From Lepturacanthus savala (taxonomy: Eukaryota; Chordata; Actinopteri; Scombriformes; Trichiuridae), in assembly GCA_030544235.1 (NCBI GenBank), contig CM060477.1, positions 23,558,934 to 23,622,933 of the forward strand: DNA of 64,000 nucleotides. The letters run 5' to 3'. Shown here piece after piece: positions 39,471 to 52,600 of the stretch. Under the pieces are notes generated by a model that was not told where the DNA came from, made no database searches, and saw only the letters and a list, made by a program, of their open reading frames with translations. The position numbers were made by a program, and so were the translations under genes. Position 1 is the first letter of the stretch. Each line of letters starts with the position of its first letter.

Positions 39471-42400
39471 TTGTGCTCTTCAGACCGAGAGAATGCATAT
39501 GGAGCAATAAAAACTTTAAAACACAGACCAGATGAAAACAATAGCTTTTCCAGGTGAATTTCTGATCCAAAACTTTACCATTTCACATAAAGTAAAAGGT
39601 AAATAAGATTTTCTTTAAAAATATTGTACTGATTTAGGCCTACATACGTTTTTGTCTTTTTGTGCTCTTCAGACCGAGAGAATGCATATGGAGCAATAAA
39701 AACTTTAAAACACAAACCACATGAAAACAATACCTTTTCCAGGTGAATTTCTGATCCAAAACTATACCATTTCACATAAAATAAAAGGTAAATAAGATTT
39801 TCTGTAAAAATATTGTACTGATGTAGGCCTACATAGCATTTTGTCTTTTTGTGCTCTTCCGACCGAGAGAATGCATATGGAGCAATAAAAACTTTAAAAC
39901 TCAAACCACATGAAAACAATACCTTTTCCAGGTGAATTTTTGATCCAAAACTATACCATTTCACATAAAATAAAAGGTAAATAAGATTTTCTGTAAAAAT
40001 ATTGTACTGATGTAGGCCTACATAGCATTTTGTCTTTTTGTGCTCTTCCGACCGAGAGAATGCATATGGAGCAATAAAAACTTTAAAACACAAACCACAT
40101 GAAAACAATACCTTTTCCAGGTGAATTTCTGATCCAAAACTATACCATTTCACATAAAATAAAAGGTAAATAAGATTTTCTGTAAAAATATTGTACTGAT
40201 GTAGGCCTACATCGCATTTTGTCTTTTTGTTCTCTTCCGACCGAGAGAATGCATATGGAGCAATAAAAACTTTAAAACACAAACCACATGAAAACAATAG
40301 GTTTTCCAGGTGAATTTCTAATCCAAAACTATACCATTTCACATAAAATAAAAGGTAAATTAGATTTTCTGTAAAAATATTGTACTGATGTAGGCCTACA
40401 TAGCATTTTGTCTTTTTGTGCTCTTCCGACCGAGAGAATGCATATGGAGCAATAAAAACTTTAAAACACAAACCACATGAAAACAATACCTTTTCCAGGT
40501 GAATTTCTGATCCAAAACTATACCATTTCACATAAAATAAAAGGTAAATAAGATTTTCTGTAAAAATATTGTACTGATGTAGGCCTACATAGCATTTTGT
40601 CTTTTTGTGCTCTTCCGACCGAGAGAATGCATATGGAGCAATAAAAACTTTAAAACACAAACCACATGAAAACAATAGGTTTTCCAGGTGAATTTCTAAT
40701 CCAAAACTATACCATTTCACATAAAATAAAAGGTAAATAAGATTTTCTGTAAAAATATTGTACTGATGTAGGCCTACATAGCATTTTGTCTTTTTGTGCT
40801 CTTCCGACCGAGAGAATGCATATGGAGCAATAAAAACTTTAAAGCACAAACCACATGAAAACAATAGCTTTTCCAGGTGAATTTCTGATCCAAAACTATC
40901 CCATTTTACATATAGTAAAAGGTAAATAAGATTTTCTGTAAAAATATTGTACTGATTTAGGCCTACATAGCTTTTAGTCTTTTTGTGCTCTTCTGACCGA
41001 GAGAATGCATATGGAGCAATAAAAACTTTAAAACACAAACCACATGAAAACAATAGCTTTTCCAGGTGAATTTCTGATCCAAAACTATACCATTTCACAT
41101 AAAGTAAAAGGTAAATAAGATTTTCTTTAAAAATATTGTACTGATTTAGGCCTACATAGGTTTTTGTCTTTTTGTGCTCTTCAGACCGAGAGAATGCATA
41201 TGGAGCAATAAAAACTTTAAAACACAGACCAGATGAAAACAATAGCTTTTCCAGGTGAATTTCTGATCCAAAACTATACCATTTCACATAAAGTAAAAGG
41301 TAAATAAGATTTTCTTTAAAAATATTGTACTGATTTAGGCCTACATAGGTTTTTGTCTTTTTGTGCTCTTCAGACCGAGAGAATGCATATGGAGCAATAA
41401 AAACTTTAAAACACAAACCACATGAAAACAATACCTTTTCCAGGTGAATTTCTGATCCAAAACTATACCATTTCACATAAAATAAAAGGTAAATAAGATT
41501 TTCTGTAAAAATATTGTACTGATGTAGGCCTACATAGGTTTTTGTCTTTTTGTGCTCTTCAGACCGAGAGAATGCATATGGAGCAATAAAAACTTTAAAA
41601 CTCAAACCACATGAAAACAATAGCTTTTCCAGGTGAATTTTTGATCCAAAACTATACCATTTCACATAAAATAAAAGGTAAATAAGATTTTCTGTAAAAA
41701 TATTGTACTGATGTAGGCCTACATAGCATTTTGTCTTTTTGTGCTCTTCTGACCGAGAGAATGCATATGGAGCAATAAAAACTTTAAAACACAAACCACA
41801 TGAAAACAATGCCTTTTCCAGGTGAATTTCTGATCCAAAACTATACCATTTCACATAAAATAAAAGGTAAATAAGATTTTCTGTAAAAATATTGTACTGA
41901 TGTAGGCCTACATAGCATTTTGTCTTTTTGTGCTCTTCCGACCGAGAGAATGCATATGGAGCAATAAAAACTTTAAAACTCAAACCACATGAAAACAATA
42001 GCTTTTCCAGGTGAATTTCTGATCCAAAACTATACCATTTCACATAAAATAAAAGGTAAATAAGATTTTCTGTAAAAATATTGTACTGATGTAGGCCTAC
42101 ATAGGTTTTTGTCTTTTTGTGCTCTTCAGACTGAGAGAATGCATATGGAGCAATAAAAACTTTAAAACACAAACCACATGAAAACAATAGGTTTTCCAGG
42201 TGAATTTCTAATCCAAAACTATACCATTTCACATAAAATAAAAGGTAAATAAGATTTTCTGTAAAAATATTGTACTGATGTAGGCCTACATAGCATTTTG
42301 TCTTTTTGTGCTCTTCCGACCGAGAGAATGCATATGGAGCAATAAAAACTTTAAAACTCAAACCACATGAAAACAATAGCTTTTCCAGGTGAATTTCTGA

Positions 42401-44934
42401 TCCAAAACTATACCATTTCACATAAAATAAAAGGTAAATAAGATTTTCTGTAAAAATATTGTACTGATGTAGGCCTACATAGGTTTTTGTCTTTTTGTGC
42501 TCTTCAGACCGAGAGAATGCATATGGAGCAATAAAAACTTTAAAACTCAAACCACATGAAAACAATAGCTTTTCCAGGTGAATTTTTGATCCAAAACTAT
42601 ACCATTTCACATAAAATAAAAGGTAAATAAGATTTTCTGTAAAAATATTGTACTGATGTAGGCCTACATAGCATTTTGTCTTTTTGTGCTCTTCTGACCG
42701 AGAGAATGCATATGGAGCAATAAAAACTTTAAAACACAAACCACATGAAAACAATACCTTTTCCAGGTGAATTTCTGATCCAAAACTATACCATTTCACA
42801 TAAAATAAAAGGTAAATAAGATTTTCTGTAAAAATATTGTACTGATGTAGGCCTACATAGCATTTTGTCTTTTTGTGTTCTTCCGACCGAGAGAATGCAT
42901 ATGGAGCAATAAAAACTTTAAAACTCAAACCACATGAAAACAATAGCTTTTCCAGGTGAATTTCTGATCCAAAACTATACCATTTCACATAAAATAAAAG
43001 GTAAATAAGATTTTCTGTAAAAATATTGTACTGATGTAGGACCTACATAGCATTTTGTCTTTTTGTGCTCTTCCGACCGAGAGAATGCATATGGAGCAAT
43101 AAAAACTTTAAAACACAAACCACATGAAAACAATAGGTTTTCCAGGTGAATTTCTAATCCAAAACTATACCATTTCACATAAAATAAAAGGTAAATAAGA
43201 TTTTCTGTAAAAATATTGTACTGATGTAGGCCTACATAGCATTTTGTCTTTTTGTGCTCTTCCGACCGAGAGAATGCATATGGAGCAATAAAAACTTTAA
43301 AGCACAAACCACATGAAAACAATAGCTTTTCCAGGTGAATTTCTGATCCAAAACTATACCATTTCACATAAAGTAAAAGGTAAATAAGATTTTCTTTAAA
43401 AATATTGTACTGATTTAGGCCTACATAGGTTTTTGTCTTTTTGTGCTCTTCAGACCGAGAGAATGCATATGGAGCAATAAAAACTTTAAAACACAGACCA
43501 GATGAAAACAATAGCTTTTCCAGGTGAATTTCTGATCCAAAACTATACCATTTCACATAAAGTAAAAGGTAAATAAGATTTTCTTTAAAAATATTGTACT
43601 GATTTAGGCCTACATAGGTTTTTGTCTTTTTGTGCTCTTCAGACCGAGAGAATGCATATGGAGCAATAAAAACTTTAAAACACAAACCACATGAAAACAA
43701 TACCTTTTCCAGGTGAATTTCTGATCCAAAACTATACCATTTCACATAAAATAAAAGGTAAATAAGATTTTCTGTAAAAATATTGTACTGATGTAGGCCT
43801 ACATAGCATTTTGTCTTTTTGTGTTCTTCCGACCGAGAGAATGCATATGGAGCAATAAAAACTTTAAAACTCAAACCACATGAAAACAATAGCTTTTCCA
43901 GGTGAATTTCTGATCCAAAACTATACCATTTCACATAAAATAAAAGGTAAATAAGATTTTCTGTAAAAATATTGTACTGATGTAGGCCTACATAGCATTT
44001 TGTCTTTTTGTGCTCTTCCGACCGAGAGAATGCATATGGAGCAATAAAAACTTTAAAACTCAAACCACATGAAAACAATAGCTTTTCCAGGTGAATTTCT
44101 GATCCAAAACTATACCATTTCACATAAAATAAAAGGTAAATAAGATTTTCTGTAAAAATATTGTACTGATGTAGGCCTACATAGGTTTTTGTCTTTTTGT
44201 GCTCTTCAGACCGAGAGAATGCATATGGAGCAATAAAAACTTTAAAACTCAAACCACATGAAAACAATAGCTTTTCCAGGTGAATTTCTAATCCAAAACT
44301 ATACCATTTCACGTAAAATAAAAGGTAAATAAGATTTTCTGTAAAAATATTGTACTGATGTAGGCCTACATAGCATTTTGTCTTTTTGTGTTCTTCCGAC
44401 CGAGAGAATGCATATGGAGCAATAAAAACTTTAAAGCACAAACCACATGAAAACAATAGCTTTTCCAGGTGAATTTCTGATCCAAAACTATCCCATTTTA
44501 CATATAGTAAAAGGTAAATAAGATTTTCTGTAAAAATATTTTACTGATTTAGGCCTACATAGCATTTTGTCTTTTTGTGTTCTTCCGACCGAGAGAATGC
44601 ATATGGAGCAATAAAAACTTTAAAACACAAACCACATGAAAACAATACCTTTTCCAGGTGAATTTCTGATCCAAAACTATACCATTTCACATAAAATAAA
44701 AGGTAAATAAGATTTTCTGTAAAAATATTGTACTGATGTAGGCCTACATAGCATTTTGTCTTTTTGTGCTCTTCCGACCGAGAGAATGCATATGGAGCAA
44801 TAAAAACTTTAAAACACAAACCACATGAAAACAATAGGTTTTCCAGGTGAATTTCTAATCCAAAACTATACCATTTCACATAAAATAAAAGGTAAATAAG
44901 ATTTTCTGTAAAAATATTGTACTGATGTAGGCCT

Positions 44935-45877
44935 ACATAGCATTTTGTCTTTTTGTGCTCTTCCGACCGAGAGAATGCATATGGAGCAATAAAAACTTTA
45001 AAGCACAAACCACATGAAAACAATAGCTTTTCCAGGTGAATTTCTGATCCAAAACTATCCCATTTTACATATAGTAAAAGGTAAATAAGATTTTCTGTAA
45101 AAATATTGTACTGATTTAGGCCTACATAGCTTTTAGTCTTTTTGTGCTCTTCTGACCGAGAGAATGCATATGGAGCAATAAAAACTTTAAAACACAAACC
45201 ACATGAAAACAATAGCTTTTCCAGGTGAATTTCTGATCCAAAACTATACCATTTCACATAAAGTAAAAGGTAAATAAGATTTTCTTTAAAAATATTGTAC
45301 TGATTTAGGCCTACATAGGTTTTTGTCTTTTTGTGCTCTTCAGACCGAGAGAATGCATATGGAGCAATAAAAACTTTAAAACACAGACCAGATGAAAACA
45401 ATAGCTTTTCCAGGTGAATTTCTGATCCAAAACTATACCATTTCACATAAAGTAAAAGGTAAATAAGATTTTCTTTAAAAATATTGTACTGATTTAGGCC
45501 TACATAGGTTTTTGTCTTTTTGTGCTCTTCAGACCGAGAGAATGCATATGGAGCAATAAAAACTTTAAAACACAAACCACATGAAAACAATACCTTTTCC
45601 AGGTGAATTTCTGATCCAAAACTATACCATTTCACATAAATTAAAAGGTAAATAAGATTTTCTGTAAAAATATTGTACTGATGTAGGCCTACATAGCATT
45701 TTGTCTTTTTGTGTTCTTCCGACCGAGAGAATGCATATGGAGCAATAAAAACTTTAAAACTCAAACCACATGAAAACAATAGCTTTTCCAGGTGAATTTC
45801 TGATCCAAAACTATACCATTTCACATAAAATAAAAGGTAAATAAGATTTTCTGTAAAAATATTGTACTGATGTAGGA
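44935..45877. repeat. Domain D cassette, first of three copies
   Basis: Five monomers run in fixed order: AAAGCAC with TCCCATTTTAC, CTTTTAGTC, ACAGACCAGATG, an ACCTTTTCC unit and a GTGTTCTTCC unit. They lead into the palindrome carrying the extra A (45877). The cassette recurs at 46,070-47,012 (offset 1,135) and 48,718-49,660 (offset 3,783). This copy has a private AAATTAAAAGG near 45,640. Confidence 0.75.
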
Positions 45878-46069
45878 CCTACATAGCATTTTGTCTTTTT
45901 GTGCTCTTCCGACCGAGAGAATGCATATGGAGCAATAAAAACTTTAAAGCACAAACCACATGAAAACAATAGCTTTTCCAGGTGAATTTCTGATCCAAAA
46001 CTATCCCATTTTACATATAGTAAAAGGTAAATAAGATTTTCTGTAAAAATATTGTACTGATGTAGGCCT

Positions 46070-47012
46070 ACATAGCATTTTGTCTTTTTGTGCTCTTCCG
46101 ACCGAGAGAATGCATATGGAGCAATAAAAACTTTAAAGCACAAACCACATGAAAACAATAGCTTTTCCAGGTGAATTTCTGATCCAAAACTATCCCATTT
46201 TACATATAGTAAAAGGTAAATAAGATTTTCTGTAAAAATATTGTACTGATTTAGGCCTACATAGCTTTTAGTCTTTTTGTGCTCTTCTGACCGAGAGAAT
46301 GCATATGGAGCAATAAAAACTTTAAAACACAAACCACATGAAAACAATAGCTTTTCCAGGTGAATTTCTGATCCAAAACTATACCATTTCACATAAAGTA
46401 AAAGGTAAATAAGATTTTCTTTAAAAATATTGTACTGATTTAGGCCTACATAGGTTTTTGTCTTTTTGTGCTCTTCAGACCGAGAGAATGCATATGGAGC
46501 AATAAAAACTTTAAAACACAGACCAGATGAAAACAATAGCTTTTCCAGGTGAATTTCTGATCCAAAACTATACCATTTCACATAAAGTAAAAGGTAAATA
46601 AGATTTTCTTTAAAAATATTGTACTGATTTAGGCCTACATAGGTTTTTGTCTTTTTGTGCTCTTCAGACCGAGAGAATGCATATGGAGCAATAAAAACTT
46701 TAAAACACAAACCACATGAAAACAATACCTTTTCCAGGTGAATTTCTGATCCAAAACTATACCATTTCACATAAAATAAAAGGTAAATAAGATTTTCTGT
46801 AAAAATAATGTACTGATGTAGGCCTACATAGCATTTTGTCTTTTTGTGTTCTTCCGACCGAGAGAATGCATATGGAGCAATAAAAACTTTAAAACTCAAA
46901 CCACATGAAAACAATAGCTTTTCCAGGTGAATTTCTGATCCAAAACTATACCATTTCACATAAAATAAAAGGTAAATAAGATTTTCTGTAAAAATATTGT
47001 ACTGATGTAGGA
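46070..47012. repeat. Domain D cassette, second copy
   Basis: Unit order matches 44,935-45,877, ending at the extra A at 47012. It carries AATAATGTAC near 46,806, and this change is found again 757 bp later near 47,563, so part of this copy was duplicated again. Confidence 0.75.
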
Positions 47013-48717
47013 CCTACATAGCATTTTGTCTTTTTGTGCTCTTCCGACCGAGAGAATGCATATGGAGCAATAAAAACTTTAAAACTCAAACCACATGAAA
47101 ACAATAGCTTTTCCAGGTGAATTTCTGATCCAAAACTATACCATTTCACATAAAATAAAAGGTAAATAAGATTTTCTTTAAAAATATTGTACTGATTTAG
47201 GCCTACATAGGTTTTTGTCTTTTTGTGCTCTTCAGACCGAGAGAATGCATATGGAGCAATAAAAACTTTAAAACACAGACCAGATGAAAACAATAGCTTT
47301 TCCAGGTGAATTTCTGATCCAAAACTATACCATTTCACATAAAGTAAAAGGTAAATAAGATTTTCTTTAAAAATATTGTACTGATTTAGGCCTACATAGG
47401 TTTTTGTCTTTTTGTGCTCTTCAGACCGAGAGAATGCATATGGAGCAATAAAAACTTTAAAACACAAACCACATGAAAACAATACCTTTTCCAGGTGAAT
47501 TTCTGATCCAAAACTATACCATTTCACATAAAATAAAAGGTAAATAAGATTTTCTGTAAAAATAATGTACTGATGTAGGCCTACATAGCATTTTGTCTTT
47601 TTGTGTTCTTCCGACCGAGAGAATGCATATGGAGCAATAAAAACTTTAAAACTCAAACCACATGAAAACAATAGCTTTTCCAGGTGAATTTCTGATCCAA
47701 AACTATACCATTTCACATAAAATAAAAGGTAAATAAGATTTTCTGTAAAAATATTGTACTGATGTAGGACCTACATAGCATTTTGTCTTTTTGTGCTCTT
47801 CCGACCGAGAGAATGCATATGGAGCAATAAAAACTTTAAAACTCAAACCACATGAAAACAATAGCTTTTCCAGGTGAATTTCTGATCCAAAACTATACCA
47901 TTTCACATAAAATAAAAGGTAAATAAGATTTTCTGTAAAAATATTGTACTGATGTAGGCCTACATAGGTTTTTGTCTTTTTGTGCTCTTCAGACCGAGAG
48001 AATGCATATGGAGCAATAAAAACTTTAAAACTCAAACCACATGAAAACAATAGCTTTTCCAGGTGAATTTCTAATCCAAAACTATACCATTTCACGTAAA
48101 ATAAAAGGTAAATAAGATTTTCTGTAAAAATATTGTACTGATGTAGGCCTACATAGCATTTTGTCTTTTTGTGTTCTTCCGACCGAGAGAATGCATATGG
48201 AGCAATAAAAACTTTAAAGCACAAACCACATGAAAACAATAGCTTTTCCAGGTGAATTTCTGATCCAAAACTATCCCATTTTACATATAGTAAAAGGTAA
48301 ATAAGATTTTCTGTAAAAATATTTTACTGATTTAGGCCTACATAGCATTTTGTCTTTTTGTGTTCTTCCGACCGAGAGAATGCATATGGAGCAATAAAAA
48401 CTTTAAAGCACAAACCACATAAAAACAATAGCTTTTCCAGGTGAATTTCTGATCCAAAACTATCCCATTTTACATATAGTAAAAGGTAAATAAGATTTTC
48501 TGTAAAAATATTGTACTGATGTAGGCCTACATAGCATTTTGTCTTTTTGTGTTCTTCCGACCGAGAGAATGCATATGGAGCAATAAAAACTTTAAAACAC
48601 AAACCACATGAAAACAATACCTTTTCCAGGTGAATTTCTGATCCAAAACTATACCATTTCACATAAAATAAAAGGTAAATAAGATTTTCTGTAAAAATAT
48701 TGTACTGATGTAGGCCT

Positions 48718-49660
48718 ACATAGCATTTTGTCTTTTTGTGCTCTTCCGACCGAGAGAATGCATATGGAGCAATAAAAACTTTAAAGCACAAACCACATGA
48801 AAACAATAGCTTTTCCAGGTGAATTTCTGATCCAAAACTATCCCATTTTACATATAGTAAAAGGTAAATAAGATTTTCTGTAAAAATATTGTACTGATTT
48901 AGGCCTACATAGCTTTTAGTCTTTTTGTGCTCTTCTGACCGAGAGAATGCATATGGAGCAATAAAAACTTTAAAACACAAACCACATGAAAACAATAGCT
49001 TTTCCAGGTGAATTTCTGATCCAAAACTATACCATTTCACATAAAGTAAAAGGTAAATAAGATTTTCTTTAAAAATATTGTACTGATTTAGGCCTACATA
49101 GGTTTTTGTCTTTTTGTGCTCTTCAGACCGAGAGAATGCATATGGAGCAATAAAAACTTTAAAACACAGACCAGATGAAAACAATAGCTTTTCCAGGTGA
49201 ATTTCTGATCCAAAACTATACCATTTCACATAAAGTAAAAGGTAAATAAGATTTTCTTTAAAAATATTGTACTGATTTAGGCCTACATAGGTTTTTGTCT
49301 TTTTGTGCTCTTCAGACCGAGAGAATGCATATGGAGCAATAAAAACTTTAAAACACAAACCACATGAAAACAATACCTTTTCCAGGTGAATTTCTGATCC
49401 AAAACTATACCATTTCACATAAAATAAAAGGTAAATAAGATTTTCTGTAAAAATATTGTACTGATGTAGGCCTACATAGCATTTTGTCTTTTTGTGTTCT
49501 TCCGACCGAGAGAATGCATATGGAGCAATAAAAACTTTAAAACTCAAACCACATGAAAACAATAGCTTTTCCAGGTGAATTTCTGATCCAAAACTATACC
49601 ATTTCACATAAAATAAAAGGTAAATAAGATTTTCTGTAAAAATATTGTACTGATGTAGGA
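48718..49660. repeat. Domain D cassette, third copy
   Basis: Unit order is the same as in the two earlier cassettes, ending at the extra A at 49660. Partial relatives with CTTTTAGTC follow near 50,425, 52,503 and 55,151 but enter other units on the right. Confidence 0.7.
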
Positions 49661-52600
49661 CCTACATAGCATTTTGTCTTTTTGTGCTCTTCCGACCGAG
49701 AGAATGCATATGGAGCAATAAAAACTTTAAAACACAAACCACATAAAAACAATAGGTTTTCCAGGTGAATTTCTAATCCAAAACTATACCATTTCACATA
49801 AAATAAAAGGTAAATAAGATTTTCTGTAAAAATATTGTACTGATGTAGGCCTACATAGCATTTTGTCTTTTTGTGCTCTTCCGACCGAGAGAATGCATAT
49901 GGAGCAATAAAAACTTTAAAGCACAAACCACATGAAAACAATAGCTTTTCCAGGTGAATTTCTGATCCAAAACTATCCCATTTTACATATAGTAAAAGGT
50001 AAATAAGATTTTCTGTAAAAATATTGTACTGATGTAGGCCTACATAGCATTTTGTCTTTTTGTGTTCTTCCGACCGAGAGAATGCATATGGAGCAATAAA
50101 AACTTTAAAACACAAACCACATGAAAACAATACCTTTTCCAGGTGAATTTCTGATCCAAAACTATACCATTTCACATAAAATAAAAGGTAAATAAGATTT
50201 TCTGTAAAAATATTGTACTGATGTAGGCCTACATAGCATTTTGTCTTTTTGTGCTCTTCCGACCGAGAGAATGCATATGGAGCAATAAAAACTTTAAAGC
50301 ACAAACCACATGAAAACAATAGCTTTTCCAGGTGAATTTCTGATCCAAAACTATCCCATTTTACATATAGTAAAAGGTAAATAAGATTTTCTGTAAAAAT
50401 ATTGTACTGATTTAGGCCTACATAGCTTTTAGTCTTTTTGTGCTCTTCTGACCGAGAGAATGCATATGGAGCAATAAAAACTTTAAAACACAAACCACAT
50501 GAAAACAATAGCTTTTCCAGGTGAATTTCTGATCCAAAACTATACCATTTCACATAAAGTAAAAGGTAAATAAGATTTTCTTTAAAAATATTGTACTGAT
50601 TTAGGCCTACATAGGTTTTTGTCTTTTTGTGCTCTTCAGACCGAGAGAATGCATATGGAGCAATAAAAACTTTAAAACACAGACCAGATGAAAACAATAG
50701 CTTTTCCAGGTGAATTTCTGATCCAAAACTATACCATTTCACATAAAGTAAAAGGTAAATAAGATTTTCTTTAAAAATATTGTACTGATTTAGGCCTACA
50801 TAGCATTTTGTCTTTTTGTGTTCTTCCGACCGAGAGAATGCATATGGAGCAATAAAAACTTTAAAGCACAAACCACATGAAAACAATAGCTTTTCCAGGT
50901 GAATTTCTGATCCAAAACTATCCCATTTTACATATAGTAAAAGGTAAATAAGATTTTCTGTAAAAATATTTTACTGATTTAGGCCTACATAGCATTTTGT
51001 CTTTTTGTGTTCTTCCGACCGAGAGAATGCATATGGAGCAATAAAAACTTTAAAGCACAAACCACATAAAAACAATAGCTTTTCCAGGTGAATTTCTGAT
51101 CCAAAACTATCCCATTTTACATATAGTAAAAGGTAAATAAGATTTTCTGTAAAAATATTGTACTGATTTAGGCCTACATAGGTTTTTGTCTTTTTGTGCT
51201 CTTCAGACCGAGAGAATGCATATGGAGCAATAAAAACTTTAAAACACAGACCAGATGAAAACAATAGCTTTTCCAGGTGAATTTCTGATCCAAAACTATA
51301 CCATTTCACATAAAGTAAAAGGTAAATAAGATTTTCTTTAAAAATATTGTACTGATTTAGGCCTACATAGGTTTTTGTCTTTTTGTGCTCTTCAGACCGA
51401 GAGAATGCATATGGAGCAATAAAAACTTTAAAACACAAACCACATGAAAACAATACCTTTTCCAGGTGAATTTCTGATCCAAAACTATACCATTTCACAT
51501 AAAATAAAAGGTAAATAAGATTTTCTGTAAAAATATTGTACTGATGTAGGCCTACATAGCATTTTGTCTTTTTGTGTTCTTCCGACCGAGAGAATGCATA
51601 TGGAGCAATAAAAACTTTAAAACTCAAACCACATGAAAACAATAGCTTTTCCAGGTGAATTTCTGATCCAAAACTATACCATTTCACATAAAATAAAAGG
51701 TAAATAAGATTTTCTGTAAAAATATTGTACTGATGTAGGCCTACATAGCATTTTGTCTTTTTGTGCTCTTCCGACCGAGAGAATGCATATGGAGCAATAA
51801 AAACTTTAAAACTCAAACCACATGAAAACAATAGCTTTTCCAGGTGAATTTCTGATCCAAAACTATACCATTTCACATAAAATAAAAGGTAAATAAGATT
51901 TTCTGTAAAAATATTGTACTGATGTAGGCCTACATAGGTTTTTGTCTTTTTGTGCCCTTCAGACCGAGAGAATGCATATGGAGCAATAAAAACTTTAAAA
52001 CTCAAACCACATGAAAACAATAGCTTTTCCAGGTGAATTTCTAATCCAAAACTATACCATTTCACGTAAAATAAAAGGTAAATAAGATTTTCTGTAAAAA
52101 TATTGTACTGATGTAGGCCTACATAGCATTTTGTCTTTTTGTGCTCTTCCGACCGAGAGAATGCATATGGAGCAATAAAAACTTTAAAACACAAACCACA
52201 TGAAAACAATAGGTTTTCCAGGTGAATTTCTAATCCAAAACTATACCATTTCACATAAAATAAAAGGTAAATAAGATTTTCTGTAAAAATATTGTACTGA
52301 TGTAGGCCTACATAGCATTTTGTCTTTTTGTGCTCTTCCGACCGAGAGAATGCATATGGAGCAATAAAAACTTTAAAGCACAAACCACATGAAAACAATA
52401 GCTTTTCCAGGTGAATTTCTGATCCAAAACTATCCCATTTTACATATAGTAAAAGGTAAATAAGATTTTCTGTAAAAATATTGTACTGATTTAGGCCTAC
52501 ATAGCTTTTAGTCTTTTTGTGCTCTTCTGACCGAGAGAATGCATATGGAGCAATAAAAACTTTAAAACACAAACCACATGAAAACAATAGCTTTTCCAGG

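Larger units (their letters stand above)
34150..43040. repeat. Array domain C
   Basis: The left part carries a two-copy 1,323-bp repeat with the private markers TTATATATAG, TAAATGAGAT and GATCAAAAAC. From about 38,400 the main class is AGGTTTTCC linked to TCTAATCC, first seen as a single copy near 10,320. An EKA-type GCCTTTTCC variant occurs near 38,031 and again 3,780 bp (20 units) later near 41,811, with matching neighbours, so these are displaced copies. Single-copy stop variants occur at 38345 (CTTAAGACC) and 39575 (CTTTACC). Boundaries are approximate. Confidence 0.65.
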